A stretch of 64,000 bases of DNA, taken from positions 5,916,464-5,980,463 of the forward strand of contig NC_039511.1 in the NCBI RefSeq assembly GCF_003672135.1, read 5' to 3'. A model generated the notes under the pieces. That model was not told the origin of the DNA. It did not search any database and saw only the letters and a program-made list of their open reading frames with translations. The DNA comes from Ooceraea biroi (taxonomy: Eukaryota > Arthropoda > Insecta > Hymenoptera > Formicidae). This document shows, in pieces, positions 1-12,217 of this stretch (position 1 is the stretch's first letter; each line of letters starts with the position of its first letter). Made by a program: the position numbers and the translations under genes.

Positions 1-165
1 AACGGTTCCAAGCGCAGCTAGGTATTGGTGCCAATCATTTATTCATCCAAAGTAATTTGCAGACGTTTCGGTCCACGTTGGACCCTCTTCAGTGCAGAAA
101 CGTCTGTATTTTACTTTGGATGAATAAATGATTGGCACCAATACCTAGCTGCGCTTGGAACCGTT
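1..165 (-). repeat. Long inverted repeat with hammerhead-ribozyme-like core
   Basis: Bases 1-55 are the exact reverse complement of 111-165, so the whole segment folds into one hairpin. After a short mismatch the pairing resumes (60-66 with 100-106). On the minus strand the apical part reads CTGAAGA (86-92), a 5-bp stem II (80-84 with 70-74, loop of five), then GAAAC (65-69), followed by a helix in the stem III position that merges into the long arm. This is the conserved order of a hammerhead ribozyme, a motif known from Penelope-like and other retroelements. A single unpaired G at 85 and a nearly absent stem I are not canonical, so activity is uncertain. The element may continue left of the window. 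Confidence 0.65.
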
Positions 166-1700
166 GTATTGCATATTATTGAATTACCGAGCACTTGAAT
201 TGGAACGAGAATTATTTTTTTGTAATGCATTTTCTGTAAAAGATTTACATTTTTAATTTATAATAAAATATTCGAATATCACATCGCACATAGAGTTTTA
301 TACAAAGTCTATAAAAACAGTTTCAAGAATGAACTGAGGCATGAACAACTGTAATAATCGTAATGAAGATATCTTAATGAGATGTAATCTCTAATATTAA
401 AATATGATGTAAAATATGTTTACTATGATGATGAGAAAAAGATTGTAATGACTATGTTTCTGAATGTATGAGCATTAGGGTGGATCTTATTTTCTAACTT
501 CGAAATTTGTTTCGCGACGTCCCCTAAAGTTGTTTCGTTTGATGAAAAAAATTGCGCTCGATCGGACAATGGAAAGGCGTTTGAGACTGGCACATCTTGC
601 TAAGTTTTAATAATTCGACATGACATATAGAGGCAACGAATTTCTAAAGTGTTAATTGAAATTGAAGTTCATATTTTTAAAAATATGCATCTTTTTCTTT
701 AAAACTATTATTTTTATTTTGTTAAATACATGTATTTTTAATACTAAAATATAAGCTGAGCATTGTCATACAAATAAGTTTCCTCCTTGCCCTCCCAAGC
801 AAGGCAATCCACAAAAGAAGAGAACAAATATCGAAGATTCTAGTCACATTAGTATATTCTTCGTGTTCAAGCAGAGCAACAATTATCGAGAATTACTCGA
901 ACTCGTAGTTGTAGACTGTATCTTTTTAGAGAATTTCTTTTCAAACTCCAGGAGTTTCTCACCATGCCTGATGGATGGCTAAGTCCATTTATTGTTTAAA
1001 AATGATTTTATCTCGAAACGACTTTAATATATAGTTGAAAGAGAGAGTGGCTTTCGGAATGTTTGTCTATTTTTCGCTACTTTGTACGTAAAAGCATATA
1101 AGAATGAACTTTTACTTGCAGCAAAAGCTCTTTCTCAAGATTTGCAATTTTTAAAAGCTTTTACCGAGTATCGTAAAATTAATAAAAATATATAGATGTG
1201 TCACACTATACTAATTTTGTAATTATTTAAGGTATTTGGTATGAAAAACAGCAGCGCTGAGATTTTTTGACAAACACATTACAATTGAAACAAAGAAATG
1301 AATAGTAGCGAGGCATTGAAAACGAAACGATAAAAAGATTGAGAATAAATGCAAAAAGCTTTCTGAATTACTTGAATTTTGAAATTGAGTATTTCATATC
1401 ATAATAATCAAAACATGCCAAAAGCTTACTTATATAAATATATCATAGTCATATAAAGATATATTTTTCATTTTATTTCATTACTCATGACACAGATTTA
1501 AAATTCAATCTATTTTAAGATATAAACAAATGTATGCAAAATGACTGTGTGACGATTAAAAATAATTACATTTTTCTCCTTCGCGTATGTAGATTCGATA
1601 CGTCCGCACTGGGAGAAACGCGCAATTGCGCATACGCAAGAGAAAAAAATATACCCCACTTGGTCTTGGCGGTACGATGAAGAACCTCTGAGCCGTAAGT
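166..1700. other. AT-rich intergenic stretch, no gene seen
   Basis: Between the inverted repeat and SURF6 there is AT-rich sequence with no convincing exon on either strand. Open frames here are short and lack splice context. I see no RNA gene. Confidence 0.5.
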
Positions 1701-1840
1701 CGATTGGCCACACGTTTCTCGAATCATCTCAAATCATCTCGGACTTCATCGTGGACACGAGGCTTGAGACCGTGGGCTGGTTTATCATAACCTATAAGTT
1801 ATTTATGTTTTATTCTTCGCACATGTGAGTTGGAACGAGA
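1700..1840 (+). promoter_or_regulatory. Probable SURF6 promoter / 5' UTR
   Basis: The 140 bases before the SURF6 start codon contain an inverted CCAAT box (ATTGGC at about 1703) and no TATA box, as is usual for a housekeeping ribosome-biogenesis gene. The transcription start cannot be placed from sequence alone. Confidence 0.3.
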
Positions 1841-3144
1841 ATGCAAATGACAATGTCGAAGGCATTTAATAAAAAGGAAATATACAAAAAGCTTTTGTTA
1901 GAAGATGAATTTATCTCCGACATATTCTCGAGAACGCCTTTGCCAGTGCGAGTACCGGGTGAGAATGTTTGTCTGATATTATAACCTCAAAATAGTATAA
2001 GAATTGTGTGTTTATAATAATCAAGTTAATCTTATATTTTATTTCAGTGGAACAAAATCTATCCTTGGAAAGAGAAGAATCGATAAAAAAGGGTAAGGTT
2101 ATCCTTGAAAATTTACTTGAAAATTTATTAATACAATTATGAGACAAGAATACTTACTGTAAATTGCAGTAATGAATATAATTACAATTGTTTTCTGTTG
2201 CAGTCAAGACAGTGCCAACTGGGAAAACAAAGAGGGCACAGACCTTTGAGGAGTTACATGCAAAGCTGGAAGAGTTAAAGGGGGTTAAAAAATTAGATTA
2301 CAAACAAAAGCTTCTCAAAAAGAATTTGGAGAATAGGATAAAGAAGAAGACGAAGAGGGAGGAACGTTTGTTACGGAAGAAGCGTGCTAAGACGGAACAG
2401 AATGCCGCTGGTGGTAATAAAATAAAGATCGAAGATGAGGATACACCGAAAGTTCCTAAGCCAAAACCAGTGTTCAATTCAGAGGGCAAAATGGTGTTTA
2501 GTAAGTTTGATTTCTCTGAGATTGGTGTGAAGAAGAAATTGCCTAAAAGTGACCCTAAAAAGATGTTACAACAGCTGCAACAGAAGAAAGAAAAGTTAAA
2601 GCAATTAGAGGAATCAGGTGATAAAGAAAAAGCTGAAGAAATGAAAGAAAAGGATGCGTGGAAGTCTGTATTAGCGAAAGCGAGTGGTGAAAAGGTACGT
2701 TGAGGAATAATTGTACTAGGTCAGTCAAAAAGTTCGATTTTTGCGTCAAATTTTATTGCATTTAATAGAAAAAAATTATTCGTCAACCAAATAATCACCA
2801 TCATTGTCTATGCTCATAAATTACTGGTGATTGACTCGATTGATTTTGTTATATATCGTGTGAATCTTTTATCAAAGTTCTGTTACATAAAGGTTTTAAT
2901 CGATTACGTTTGTTGACAGATTAAAGATGATCCAGAGTTGCTGAAACGGACTATAAAACGAAAAGATCAACAAAAGAAGCACAGTGCGAAAAAATGGAAT
3001 TCTAGGATAGAGAATGTACAAAAATCTCTGCAGGAGAGACAGGAGAAGCGACAGGAGAATATTATGAAGAGGAAAAAAGAGAAGAAAGCAAATAAATTGA
3101 AAAAGGCAGCGAAGAAAGGACGCGTGATATCCGGATTTAATTAA
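1841..3144 (+). CDS. Surf6: SURF6 (surfeit locus protein 6) homologue, four exons
   Basis: Exons 1841-1958, 2048-2092, 2204-2694 and 2920-3144 join in phase (1, 1, 0) with GT-AG borders to give a 292-residue protein ending at TAA 3142-3144. The family acts in the nucleolus in large-subunit rRNA processing (yeast Rrp14). Residues about 1-50 form the N-terminal conserved part. The remainder is a highly charged Lys/Glu/Arg domain. The SURF6 signature lies across the exon 3/4 junction, with KDAWKSVLAKASGEK, then IKDDPELLKRTIKRKDQQKK and a KKWNSRIE segment. The C-terminal tail (KKEKKANKLKKAAKKGR) resembles a nucleolar localisation signal and coiled coil. ATG 1841 is the first in-frame start; ATGs at codons 3 and 5 are alternatives. 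Length is slightly below the human protein (about 360), normal for insects. No frame breaks are present. Confidence 0.93.
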
Positions 3145-3185
3145 TTATCTCTCTCGAAAAAAAAAACTTACTTTCCATACTTCGT

Positions 3186-3191
3186 AATAAA
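3186..3191 (+). promoter_or_regulatory. Poly(A) signal of SURF6
   Basis: AATAAA lies 42 bases after the SURF6 stop codon, consistent with a very short 3' UTR. Confidence 0.6.
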
Positions 3192-3880
3192 AATTTATAT
3201 CACGACACGAACACGCGTTCTGTTTCTGTTTAAAGATATAATTTTTATTTATGTACATTTGCGTGCGAAAATGCCGGAAGTTCCTTAAAAAATATATATA
3301 CATATGTAAAACTGATGTTTACTACGATATCCTATATCTGTATGAAACTCATCTTTGTATAGAATATTTGCAAATTTTATACATTTGTCATGTACATTCT
3401 AGTACACTGTCGAGAGTTGTTTCCATAAAACTCTAGGGTGTAGAAAGATCAAGCTAAATATATATTATACCATGCGTTTCTGCGTTGGCGAATAGAGCCG
3501 ATACTGATGTGTTAAGAGTTCCTTACCGAACGGCGTTCCTTTACGCAACACCACTGTGTGACACAGTTACGAATAATATTTTATTTACACTTATAACTTC
3601 TCATTTCTCTCGTTTGTACAGTGATAAATCGGTATTTACATTGACACATTCCTATCGTGGACATTCCAATTATTTCTTACAGTTTCTTACGTTCTGCAGC
3701 TATTACATACGTTCTGATTCGTAACTATCGTGTAGAAAGCTACACGAGCAAATAATAAGTAGTATAAAATTCCACATAGTAAGACGTAGCGATTCCCCGT
3801 TTACACACGTACGCACATGCACACACACGTACACAAGGACTATACGGTATATCGCATTACATGAACATTTTTCTTGTCAT
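3192..3880. other. Intergenic spacer between convergent genes
   Basis: The sequence is AT-rich with a run of ACAC/ACGT dinucleotides around 3805-3835. No exon is supported. The spacer lies between the SURF6 3' end and the 3' end of the minus-strand gene that follows. Confidence 0.45.
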
Positions 3881-3890
3881 TTTATTTATT
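3881..3890 (-). promoter_or_regulatory. Two overlapping AATAAA poly(A) signals (minus strand)
   Basis: TTTATTTATT on the plus strand gives two overlapping AATAAA hexamers on the minus strand, about 200 bases after the TAG that closes the putative terminal exon 4088-4208. This supports a minus-strand transcript ending here. Confidence 0.45.
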
Positions 3891-4087
3891 CGTGTCAACG
3901 AGAAATGCGATTTCCTGTTAGAGCCCGTGACCATTATCGCGTTGCGATAGTGTCCGAGTAATTTGGCCAGCCTGCTTCCAATAGACGCTCCATTAAAGCG
4001 TCTATTTTCGGGGAGTCTGGTCAGTCAGTAAATGATTGGCAGATCTAGGACGAGAGCTTCGATATAGCTGCCGTCTTCCACCTCCTG

Positions 4088-4208
4088 CTAGGATCCTCCT
4101 GTATCTCCTAACGCCGCGGTGACCGCATTAGCGTGCGTTAAAGCCGTCCATAACGGACTGTGGTCCACAGGTAATGGCACCGGCAAGGACTTGGACGGCC
4201 GCGGGGAC
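4088..4208 (-). CDS. Possible 3' terminal exon of an unidentified minus-strand gene
   Basis: After a good acceptor (TTAC-AG at 4210-4209) the minus strand stays open for 39 codons in the frame entered at phase 2. The sequence is Ser/Pro-rich, beginning SPRPSKSLPVPLPVDHSPLW and ending ALGDTGGS before TAG 4090-4088. A second frame entered at phase 0 is open for 26 codons to TAA. A poly(A) signal lies about 200 bases further on. The upstream partner is uncertain: it may be exon 6312-6480 read through to its donor (phase 0), or exon 12218-12313 directly (phase 2). I do not recognise the product. Confidence 0.38.
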
Positions 4209-4447
4209 CTGTAACGACGGAAATATGGAAATACAAAATATTGTCTGCACGTAAGAGCAGCATTTTGCTCCGCGAAACGTTTGTTTGAGAATATTGATGA
4301 AATGTATTTGCATTTTTTAACGATAATTCACGGAAATATTACGCGCATGTTATTTACCAAATTACGCAATTACTTTATTTATACAATTTTATAGTTTTAT
4401 TTCTCTTTTACGAAATATTTATTACTCGTAGCATTTCTATATAGTAG

Positions 4448-5461
4448 CCCATACAACACAAAAGTTTGCAGCAACATTGCTGCAATATTGCAATATTGTA
4501 CATTGCAGTGCAATGTTGCAGAAATATTGTATAGTCATGAATTTGCAATATAGTTTAAACACGTTACAGCAACATTGTAAAATATTGTGAAAATAACATG
4601 TACTTTTATTGTGTGTTTGTGTGTCACTTACAATTAGAGTAAGTATTCAAAAATGTTTATTATTATAATAATTTTAATACACATAGGATTGAAAGCATTT
4701 TTATATTAATTATATATGTATATAAATTTGTCTATTACCTCCAAACCCTAAGATTAAAATAAAATAAACTTATGCGTTATTATACATACAAGTTGGCATG
4801 TTAATCTTAATACATTAAGTGGTTTTTAAACTTTTCATAAAAGATCCATGTGTTTTAGAATGGTTTTACTTCGTGTTAAAGCTATTATGCCAACTTGTGT
4901 ATAATCTAAAATAACGTAAAATAATGTGTGTATTTATATTAATGTTAGTCATGATTATTATAACAATCAAGTAAATGTGCCAATATATCGTTGGACTGGA
5001 TCTTTTGTGTCTAATATTTTTTTACATGAATTTATGTACAGTCTTCGCTTAGACTTCGCTTAAACTACGATTCAACTTGAGACTGCGTTTTAAGACCGTT
5101 TACTATCGGTCTTGAAACGCAGTCTCAAGTTGAAGCTAGAAGAAATCACATAATTAAATTTAATTACGTGATTGCATAGTTTGTTAAGCGAAAAATATAC
5201 ATACATTAACGCGAAATATATTATTAGGCACAAAAGACCCAGCTCAACCATATATTGGCACATTTCCACAGTAGTTTGCATGTATATTTTACTGCAATAT
5301 TGCTACAACGTTTTGTAGCAATATTTCTGAAAGCGGACATTTTACCGTTGCTGCAATCTTGCAGTACTCTTGCAACAATATTTCGCAATGGTTCTGCAAT
5401 GTTGCAATCTTGCCGAAAAATGTTGCTGCAATATTGCGACAATCTTGCCGTGCTGTATGGG
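4448..5461. mobile_element. Non-autonomous DNA transposon with GCAATATTGC-rich inverted ends
   Basis: The left end CCCATACAACAC and the right end (reverse complement CCCATACAGCAC) are inverted copies. Both continue into arrays of TTGCAGCAACATT / GCAATATTG units, about 110 bases at the left and 180 at the right. The 1,014-bp interior has no transposase frame and contains two nested inverted repeats (about 4777-4920 and 5071-5134). The flanks show no clear target duplication. The superfamily is not assigned. The element lies in an intron, or 3' region, of the minus-strand gene. Confidence 0.7.
5071..5134. repeat. 28-bp-arm hairpin inside the transposon
   Basis: Arms 5071-5098 and 5107-5134 pair over 28 bp with one mismatch, around an 8-base loop. 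The form is that of a small-RNA precursor, but its place in the middle of a fold-back transposon makes a transposon origin more likely. Confidence 0.7.
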
Positions 5462-6311
5462 AGGTATATGGGATATTTTATTGATTCTGTCGGTATTTAA
5501 TAAAAGCTAGAAATATTTACTTGGAAAACATGAAAAATAAGCACATTTAAATATTTTCTTCGAATAAATAAAAGAACCGCGCTGGAATTTCAGTCTATTG
5601 TTAATGTTTGAATAGAATAAATCGAACACCGCGCTCTTTCTGAAAAGAACGCTCAACCATGCCTGCCAATATATATGTTCCGATATTCACTGTAAGTGCA
5701 GAAATCTATAGTTTACGTCGCATGTATATTGTTCTATACCGTAGAATAGATTTTCAGTACTTGTAGTTGTAGTGTATATCGGAACGCAGTTTATTTACTG
5801 CGATTTTATTTGAAATTGCAGTAGCCAATCAGAAACGCTACCTACACGTAGTGTTGCAGCACTGAATAAGATCATTTAGCAAAGAAAGCGCGAAGGAGGA
5901 TGCGCTCGCACTTAAGAATTCCGATTTTTTTCACTTGATTGCTTCTCTTTCAAAATATATCGATTCGATTGGCGTCGCGATTATCGATTATGGGCAATAA
6001 TACGATTTTGGCAGCACTGTATCGATCGCATAATCCGCGAATTCGGCGGCAAAGCTTGCAAAGCCGCTAACGTGACGTATGTTCGTTGCAACGTATGTTC
6101 GTCTCGCCCTTTTTTTTAGTGTTTTTAATAATTTACGGGTTGTAACATATATACTCTACTAATTTCGAATTAATTCGCTCTAAAGTGCGAGACACAGACA
6201 CGATTCGTAGCGAATACGTTGCAACTCCGTAGATTTCACGAGGGTTCCGTAATAGGGAGACGAAGCTGGGGGGAGGGGAAGAGGTACCGTGATGCAGTTC
6301 ATTGTCATTAC
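5462..6311. other. Intron/intergenic, no exon supported
   Basis: This is mixed-composition sequence. The part after 5880 is richer in CpG. No frame with splice support was seen on either strand. Confidence 0.35.
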
Positions 6312-6480
6312 CTTGATGGTGCCAGGGTCGGATGCTAATCCGGACTGCTCAATTCTAGAGCGGTGCTCTGCTCGGGATCGGAACGCTCCTCGACGACGGT
6401 GTCCAGCTCCAAGGATGCGAAAGCTCGGGATCCTCGGTCGCTCCTCAAGGACACAGTGCGCGGCGGACGGTCCACGCCAG
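6312..6480 (-). CDS. Cytoplasmic-tail exon of the unidentified membrane protein
   Basis: The acceptor CCACAG at 6482-6481 is followed on the minus strand by a frame entered at phase 1, exactly the phase left by the membrane exon 9995-10180. It runs 47 codons: charged, Ser-rich, with VSLRSDRGSRAFASLELDTV and ending TALELSSPD, then TAG at 6337-6335. The exon also has a good donor (AAG before GTAATG, 6311-6310) beyond that stop. A phase-2 frame is open over the full 169 bases to this donor. The exon may therefore be terminal in one transcript and internal in another. No known domain was recognised. Confidence 0.45.
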
Positions 6481-9400
6481 CTGTGGAAATGCATCGGCAA
6501 CGGGTGAGTCGATTATAAAAGTAATATTAATTTTCTCGTCTGCTTCTGCTTCGGAGAACACGCTCGCGCCGTTTTGAAGTCTCACGGCCACAACGTTGTG
6601 CGCGTCTATTGGCAGAAATGTCAGAAATCGGCGACTACCTGCCAATGTAGCAAGCTTCTGGCGGATCGGATTTTTCTACTTCAATTAGCTAAGAGACTCT
6701 AGTTCTACACTGGCTATATAAGCTAATTTATGCAAACGAGCCATGCAAATCTGATATATAATTTTTATTTGATCTTTTAAGATAAAACGTAGATTGTCGC
6801 GAAATAAAAACAAGCAAGAAGATGTATTTTGATATGTTTAATCATCTATTTACACATTTTTATAATAAGTATTTCACAGCACTAGTATTATTTATATTAA
6901 TTGTATATATGCATAAGAGCTCACACCGCGTCATTCTTACATAATGTTCAGTTATCTTTCGACTTGATTCGTATTAAATCCTAAGACACGATGCGACAAT
7001 AGCATGAGCGTTTATAAAAACTAAGATAATTAAAAATATATAAGACAATTGCTAAGTTTTATGAGATATCACAATCCGGGCAAATCTTTAGCGACCAAAT
7101 GATGCTACAACTACGTTATATTTTACCTAAATCCTCTCTTGATGCTGCGCTTGTCAACAAATGAATGAAAACCTTTCAATGCGGATTAAGTATATTTCAG
7201 ATAAAACTTTATTCTACAGTCATACATGTAATATGTATATAAATGGATTTTATACGTTATTTTCAACGGGTATATATGTATTTTTCGAGAACGGTTTACC
7301 GGTGTATCTTATTAAAAATTTTATTCTATGTAGCAATAATTAGAGCACGTTCGTGGTATAAATGATTAAATGAAAATTAAAACGATTAATTAAATCAAAT
7401 TAATCTCCGTGGCAATTGAAATATTTTTCATTTATTTCTCACTTATTTCCGTAAATGCACGAATATTGTATCAGGAGGAATAAACATCGATCGCAGAGGA
7501 ATGCAAGAGAGAATGCAGAGGTATGAAAGAGAACGTGTCGTGTATTACGTTTTTACGCCTGCATTTCTTCTCGTTGTATCGAAGATATTTCGAAAGACTG
7601 TTTGCTGGAAAAATTGATAGCATTAAAGATTTATATGCTTGTTACTCATGTTCTATTCATGGTGCGCCTAGATCTTTTATCGTTTTACGAACAATCTCCG
7701 ACCGTTGTTAAGAGACGAATATTCCGGACGATAAATTTCATACTTGGACTACTGTGTCCACTAGGCAGTGACCCGAAATGACCGTCGAGCCATCCACTGG
7801 ATTGTCGTAAATCGAGAATTTGCAACGACCATGGTGGACGTGATACCTTACACGATAGGCTGTTCACGTGGGGAGATAAAAAGAAAACTTTTTGCCATAG
7901 TAGTGCGTACGAGAAATAAATCCGCCTCGATGCCCGAGTGCGTTACGTCGGTTTTTCAATTTTTTTTTCTTTTACATTAGTCGGTGCACGATAACGGATC
8001 GCAATTTAAATCCGTCTGTGTATTGGAAAAGCTGTATTTTGCGCGAGTTTTATGTGTTGCACGATTTTAGTTTTTATTACTTATTTATTACGTATCATAC
8101 TTTTCACGTTTTTTTAGAAATTTTAAGATGATATAACATGAATATTTCAGATTATACTATGTGCGCGCTTATATTGATTTTCTCTTGTTTCGAGGATATC
8201 TAATAATATCAAACACATTATTAATGTCTATTTTGCTTCAGTAATTACTTCATTTAATTAATGCCGTATTTATAGTAAATACAATTTAATAATAATTATT
8301 TATTGATATTAATTAAAATTCACAGAATTTAGAAAACACGTTCTACATTAAGTTTTGTATCATATAACATATATGAAACATATAACTATTATATTCTGGA
8401 TTACAAATTATTCATATAGTATGATATTAAATTTAAGCATTATTACGTTTTGCAATGCTTTGCGATGTAAGCAATTTAGAGTGATGATAGCATAAATTTG
8501 TCTATCGAAGTGTACGATTATTTACCAAGTTCTCGCAAACAATATGTAAATGAACGGTTTCAGAGTTTATTAGCGATGCGAATGCAATGCTTTCATAACG
8601 ATGTTCGTTGTCATATTTTAACTCCATCCGTCGGGAACAAAATGTGTTGGATGCAGGATAAAAAAGACTTTCTGATTTAAAAGGAAATATTTTTGAATTT
8701 AATAGTGGAACAATAACGTGGTAATATTTCGATGGTTGTTTCCGACCGCGTAGAAATATGTGCACACGTAAAATCAGATAAGATGTTGCGGTATAAGAGA
8801 AATGGCGCTCAAGAGCATCATACTTTATGCAGCACATTGCACCACGGAAATGGATCATCAAGAACGATATAAGGTCCTTGTTGATATTACGACGTTTTTT
8901 TACGATATTGGGTCACAAGAGATTTTCCATGCGTGCGTGAATGAGATTTACTTTATATTATATCATATTAATTAGTGATTCTGACAATTTGTGCGATTTT
9001 TTAATTTTTTAAGATTCATCAAAAAGATTCTAATATTGTAATGTGATTTAACGCATTTAATTTACATGTAAAAATAATGTTTGTTTTTTAATTTTTTTAC
9101 ATGTCTTTTTTCATGTGTGTGTGTGTATGTGCGTGCGTGCGTGCGTGCGTGCGTGCGTGTGGCACAATTAATAATGCCTGAATTATTTTATACTAAAGAA
9201 AACAACGGCGAAACAATAACGAATTTAATTAAATATTTCTTAAGCGTGCGTTTTTAAATATAAACAATCGGTCGTTCAAATACGTCTATCAGTTTTATGT
9301 TAAAAAATATTCATCATGAACGTGGAGTTTGAATACTCAGCATAGCACTCAATCTGTTTTAGAGCCTCTTTCGGTCTCTTTACATTTTATTCCAATGGTC

Positions 9401-9994
9401 ACGTACACATGACTAGATACATAGTATATATACGTAGCTATTTACATGGCCTCGCTGGTGAATATTCGCGTATACGTATATGCGTGCATTCAGTCAATCA
9501 GGAAGCCGAGGGAAAAAATATAGGGAGAAAAACACGGTAGTCATTACTGAAACAAAAAACTAGGATCAAACGCTGTTGCATTTTATTCCTCAACAAACTT
9601 CTACAAACAAGATATAAATTTATAAAATAACGTTTGAAAGAACGATAAAGGCCAGGCTCGCTTATAAAGACTGAAAGTTTATATTTTTATAGAAGACTTT
9701 ATAGTAGAATATTTTATTTTATAAAATAGTAATTAAACAACAAAATATATTATCTATTTAAGTTTCATTAAAATATATTATAGATATGATAATCATAAAA
9801 TTGGAAATTTGAAAAACCTGGATAGCTATTAGTAGCAATCTTCTTGTAGCTAGCTGTTGTGCGTTTTATATGTTCGGTTAATTAGTATAATTATTTATTT
9901 AATTATTTTGTGCGGACGATTTGGTTTCACACGGCAATTCTGTTCCACGTGCGCGCGTGTTCTAATTTCACTTTTAAATTCGGTGAGTACTCAC
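6481..9994. other. Intron of the minus-strand gene
   Basis: AT-rich sequence lies between two exons whose phases match. It holds a microsatellite at 9114-9160 and no other recognisable element. The short frames in it lack splice support. Confidence 0.4.
9114..9160. repeat. (TG)n/(CGTG)n microsatellite
   Basis: TG repeats pass into nine or so GTGC units. It is a simple repeat in an intron. Confidence 0.9.
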
Positions 9995-10180
9995 CCAGAC
10001 GATGAACTGGACTGAAACGAACGAGGCTTAGTGCACCATGATCCAAATCACAGTTTCTTCGTCGAGCCCGTTCTCTGGCGAGTTTCGCTCTTCTCCGCAG
10101 GCAGCAAATTACCATTAACGCTAGCAATGGAAATCCCAGGATGCACGACACGATGGGTATTATTATGCTCTCTGGGGTCA
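9995..10180 (-). CDS. Single-pass transmembrane exon, unidentified receptor-like protein
   Basis: A 186-base symmetric exon (phase 1 in, phase 1 out) has acceptor TTTCAG (10182-10181) and donor GTGAGT. It encodes a short extracellular start (TPES), a hydrophobic helix of about 22 residues (IIIPIVSCILGFPLLALMV then ICCL), and a strongly basic stop-transfer segment (RRRAKLARERARRR). It then enters the intracellular part (DLDHGALSLVRFSPVHRL). This is the layout of a type I single-pass membrane protein. The basic juxtamembrane stretch resembles those of cell-adhesion and receptor proteins, but I cannot name the family. No kinase or phosphatase exon follows, so the intracellular part appears short if exon 6312-6480 is the end. 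Confidence 0.6.
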
Positions 10181-12217
10181 CTGAAAGTGGCAAATGCAAT
10201 TTAATCACGTACTCTGTTGGTATTTCGTAATTAGTATTATTGTATCTATTAACGCTGAAATTCTTTGTAGTTTTGAGCAAAGCTTTTTAACGAATTATTT
10301 TGATTATTTTACATGAAAATTAATATATCTGAGTTTGTAATGAAGAATATATTGACACGCTCGTTTTTATACAGTTATTTTCGACAGCGTATACAACGAT
10401 GAACTAACTCGTATCAAGTTTACCAGAACTGTATAGTCGAATTGTTATCGACGTGAACACGGTTTGGGTATTTTTTATTGTTTTTAGTGCGGTTTTTCAC
10501 AGACTTTTGACAAATTTTTCGAATTTACTAGCATGTAAATATGATTTTATTCATGCATACAAAATCAAATTAACCTTTTTATCTCGGAATTTTTTCCTCA
10601 GTTTTACTTTTTTTGTTATCTATGTGTATTCTTTTAATAAAATGCATACAATATTTTATCGTAAAGAGATTTATATATTCTAAATCACGAAGCAGGTTTT
10701 GTGTCATTAAAGGAGACATATCTTCTTTCTTAAGAGTTTGTCAGTTCACGAAATTTTCAAGCGTATAATAAGAGCGAAGTTAGTAGTTGCTTGAGTCGAA
10801 GATTATAAGACAGGATTTAAGATAGTAGTGATTAGACTTTCAGTTTCTCTTCCTACTTCCTTTTAAAAGAGCTTAAACCTTGGTTTACTCGAGTATGACA
10901 GAACTATTTGATTAAAACTTTTTGCACACAGCGCATAACGTAGTAACATGTATATTTTTCAATAAAAGTGTCCCAGTTTTCTTGGATTAAACGCTATACA
11001 ATATGTGAGACTTGACATAGCTTCCATACTGGAATGTTCTTGTATAAAGAAAAGTCAGTTCTTCAGTTCTTTTTGAAAACTTTTTATCAATGGTAGACGA
11101 CTTTTGAAAGAAAATAGGACACAACTTTATTTTTTATTATCCTACATTGCTTTCGTAAACAGTTGAAAAATGAATATTAATTTAATAATTTAATAATTAT
11201 GAATATTAATTTAATAATACATTTGAATTTAATTACAATGGAAAAATAACATATTACATATTTATTGATTTATAACTTTCTATAAGATTATACATAATAC
11301 ATTTTGTAAACAATTTCAACATGTCCATATAATTTATATTGCGCACGTGCTGCCATGTATTCCTGGAAAGTTTTAAATCAACATGTGCGTATTACGTTTT
11401 CTACGAGTTGTTCTGCTGCTGAAAATTAGGGATATTGTAGGGATTTGAATGAAGCGCCGATTGCAGATTGCACGAAGCTGAAAATTTATAGAGTTTTAAT
11501 GTCAATTAATTAGCTGCCGAAAACCGTAATCCAAACAGTTCTATCATCCAAATTATTAAGGAGGATTATTAAGGATCATAAGTAAGGAGTAATTACACCT
11601 TTAAAAATGTATTTCCTAAACAATTAAGTATTAATTAAAAATCTCTTAAATCATAGTTGTCGAAAGATCGATTTGAAATAGCCTCGAGAATCTCTTTATC
11701 ACATTTACATGCCAGATCATTCGTGATTGCATGACGAAATGAAATGATTGCGTGATTGCATGCGTCCAAGTGTCAGTAATTAATAGCAATCGGACAAAGC
11801 CTTTAATCAACGAACAATTGGATAGTGGTACCATGTTATTGCACTAATGTTAGCGGATTTCTGATTCTCGCAATTCATTCTATATAACAAGCGAACAGCT
11901 GACACTAATTACATTATCAATCCTCTATCTTTCATCCTCTCTCGCTCCCTCTCCACACCTCTTGAAGAGATCTGCTACAGTTACTTACTTGCAATTTACC
12001 ACTGTCGCGAGCACGATTTAATACTTCATACAAGTATCTAATTAAACGTTCCTCTGTGTAGTTAATATATTATTACGTTTCCAAAATGAGAGACCGGCGC
12101 GACTCAAGACAAAGCCAGTCTTATGTACATATGGTTACACACTTCGTGTGGTAAACCAGAACTTAGTTTCAACATAACTAGCTAGAATTCATATATTAGA
12201 AACATGGTATCTCTTAC
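10181..12217. other. Intron, no exon supported
   Basis: Very AT-rich sequence, including a short tandem copy of GAATATTAATTTAATAA near 11171-11219. Nothing else was recognised. Confidence 0.4.

Noticed and set aside
2298..2749. Minus-strand frames opposite SURF6 exon 3
   Set aside because: They are the antisense shadow of the Lys/Glu-rich SURF6 coding sequence.
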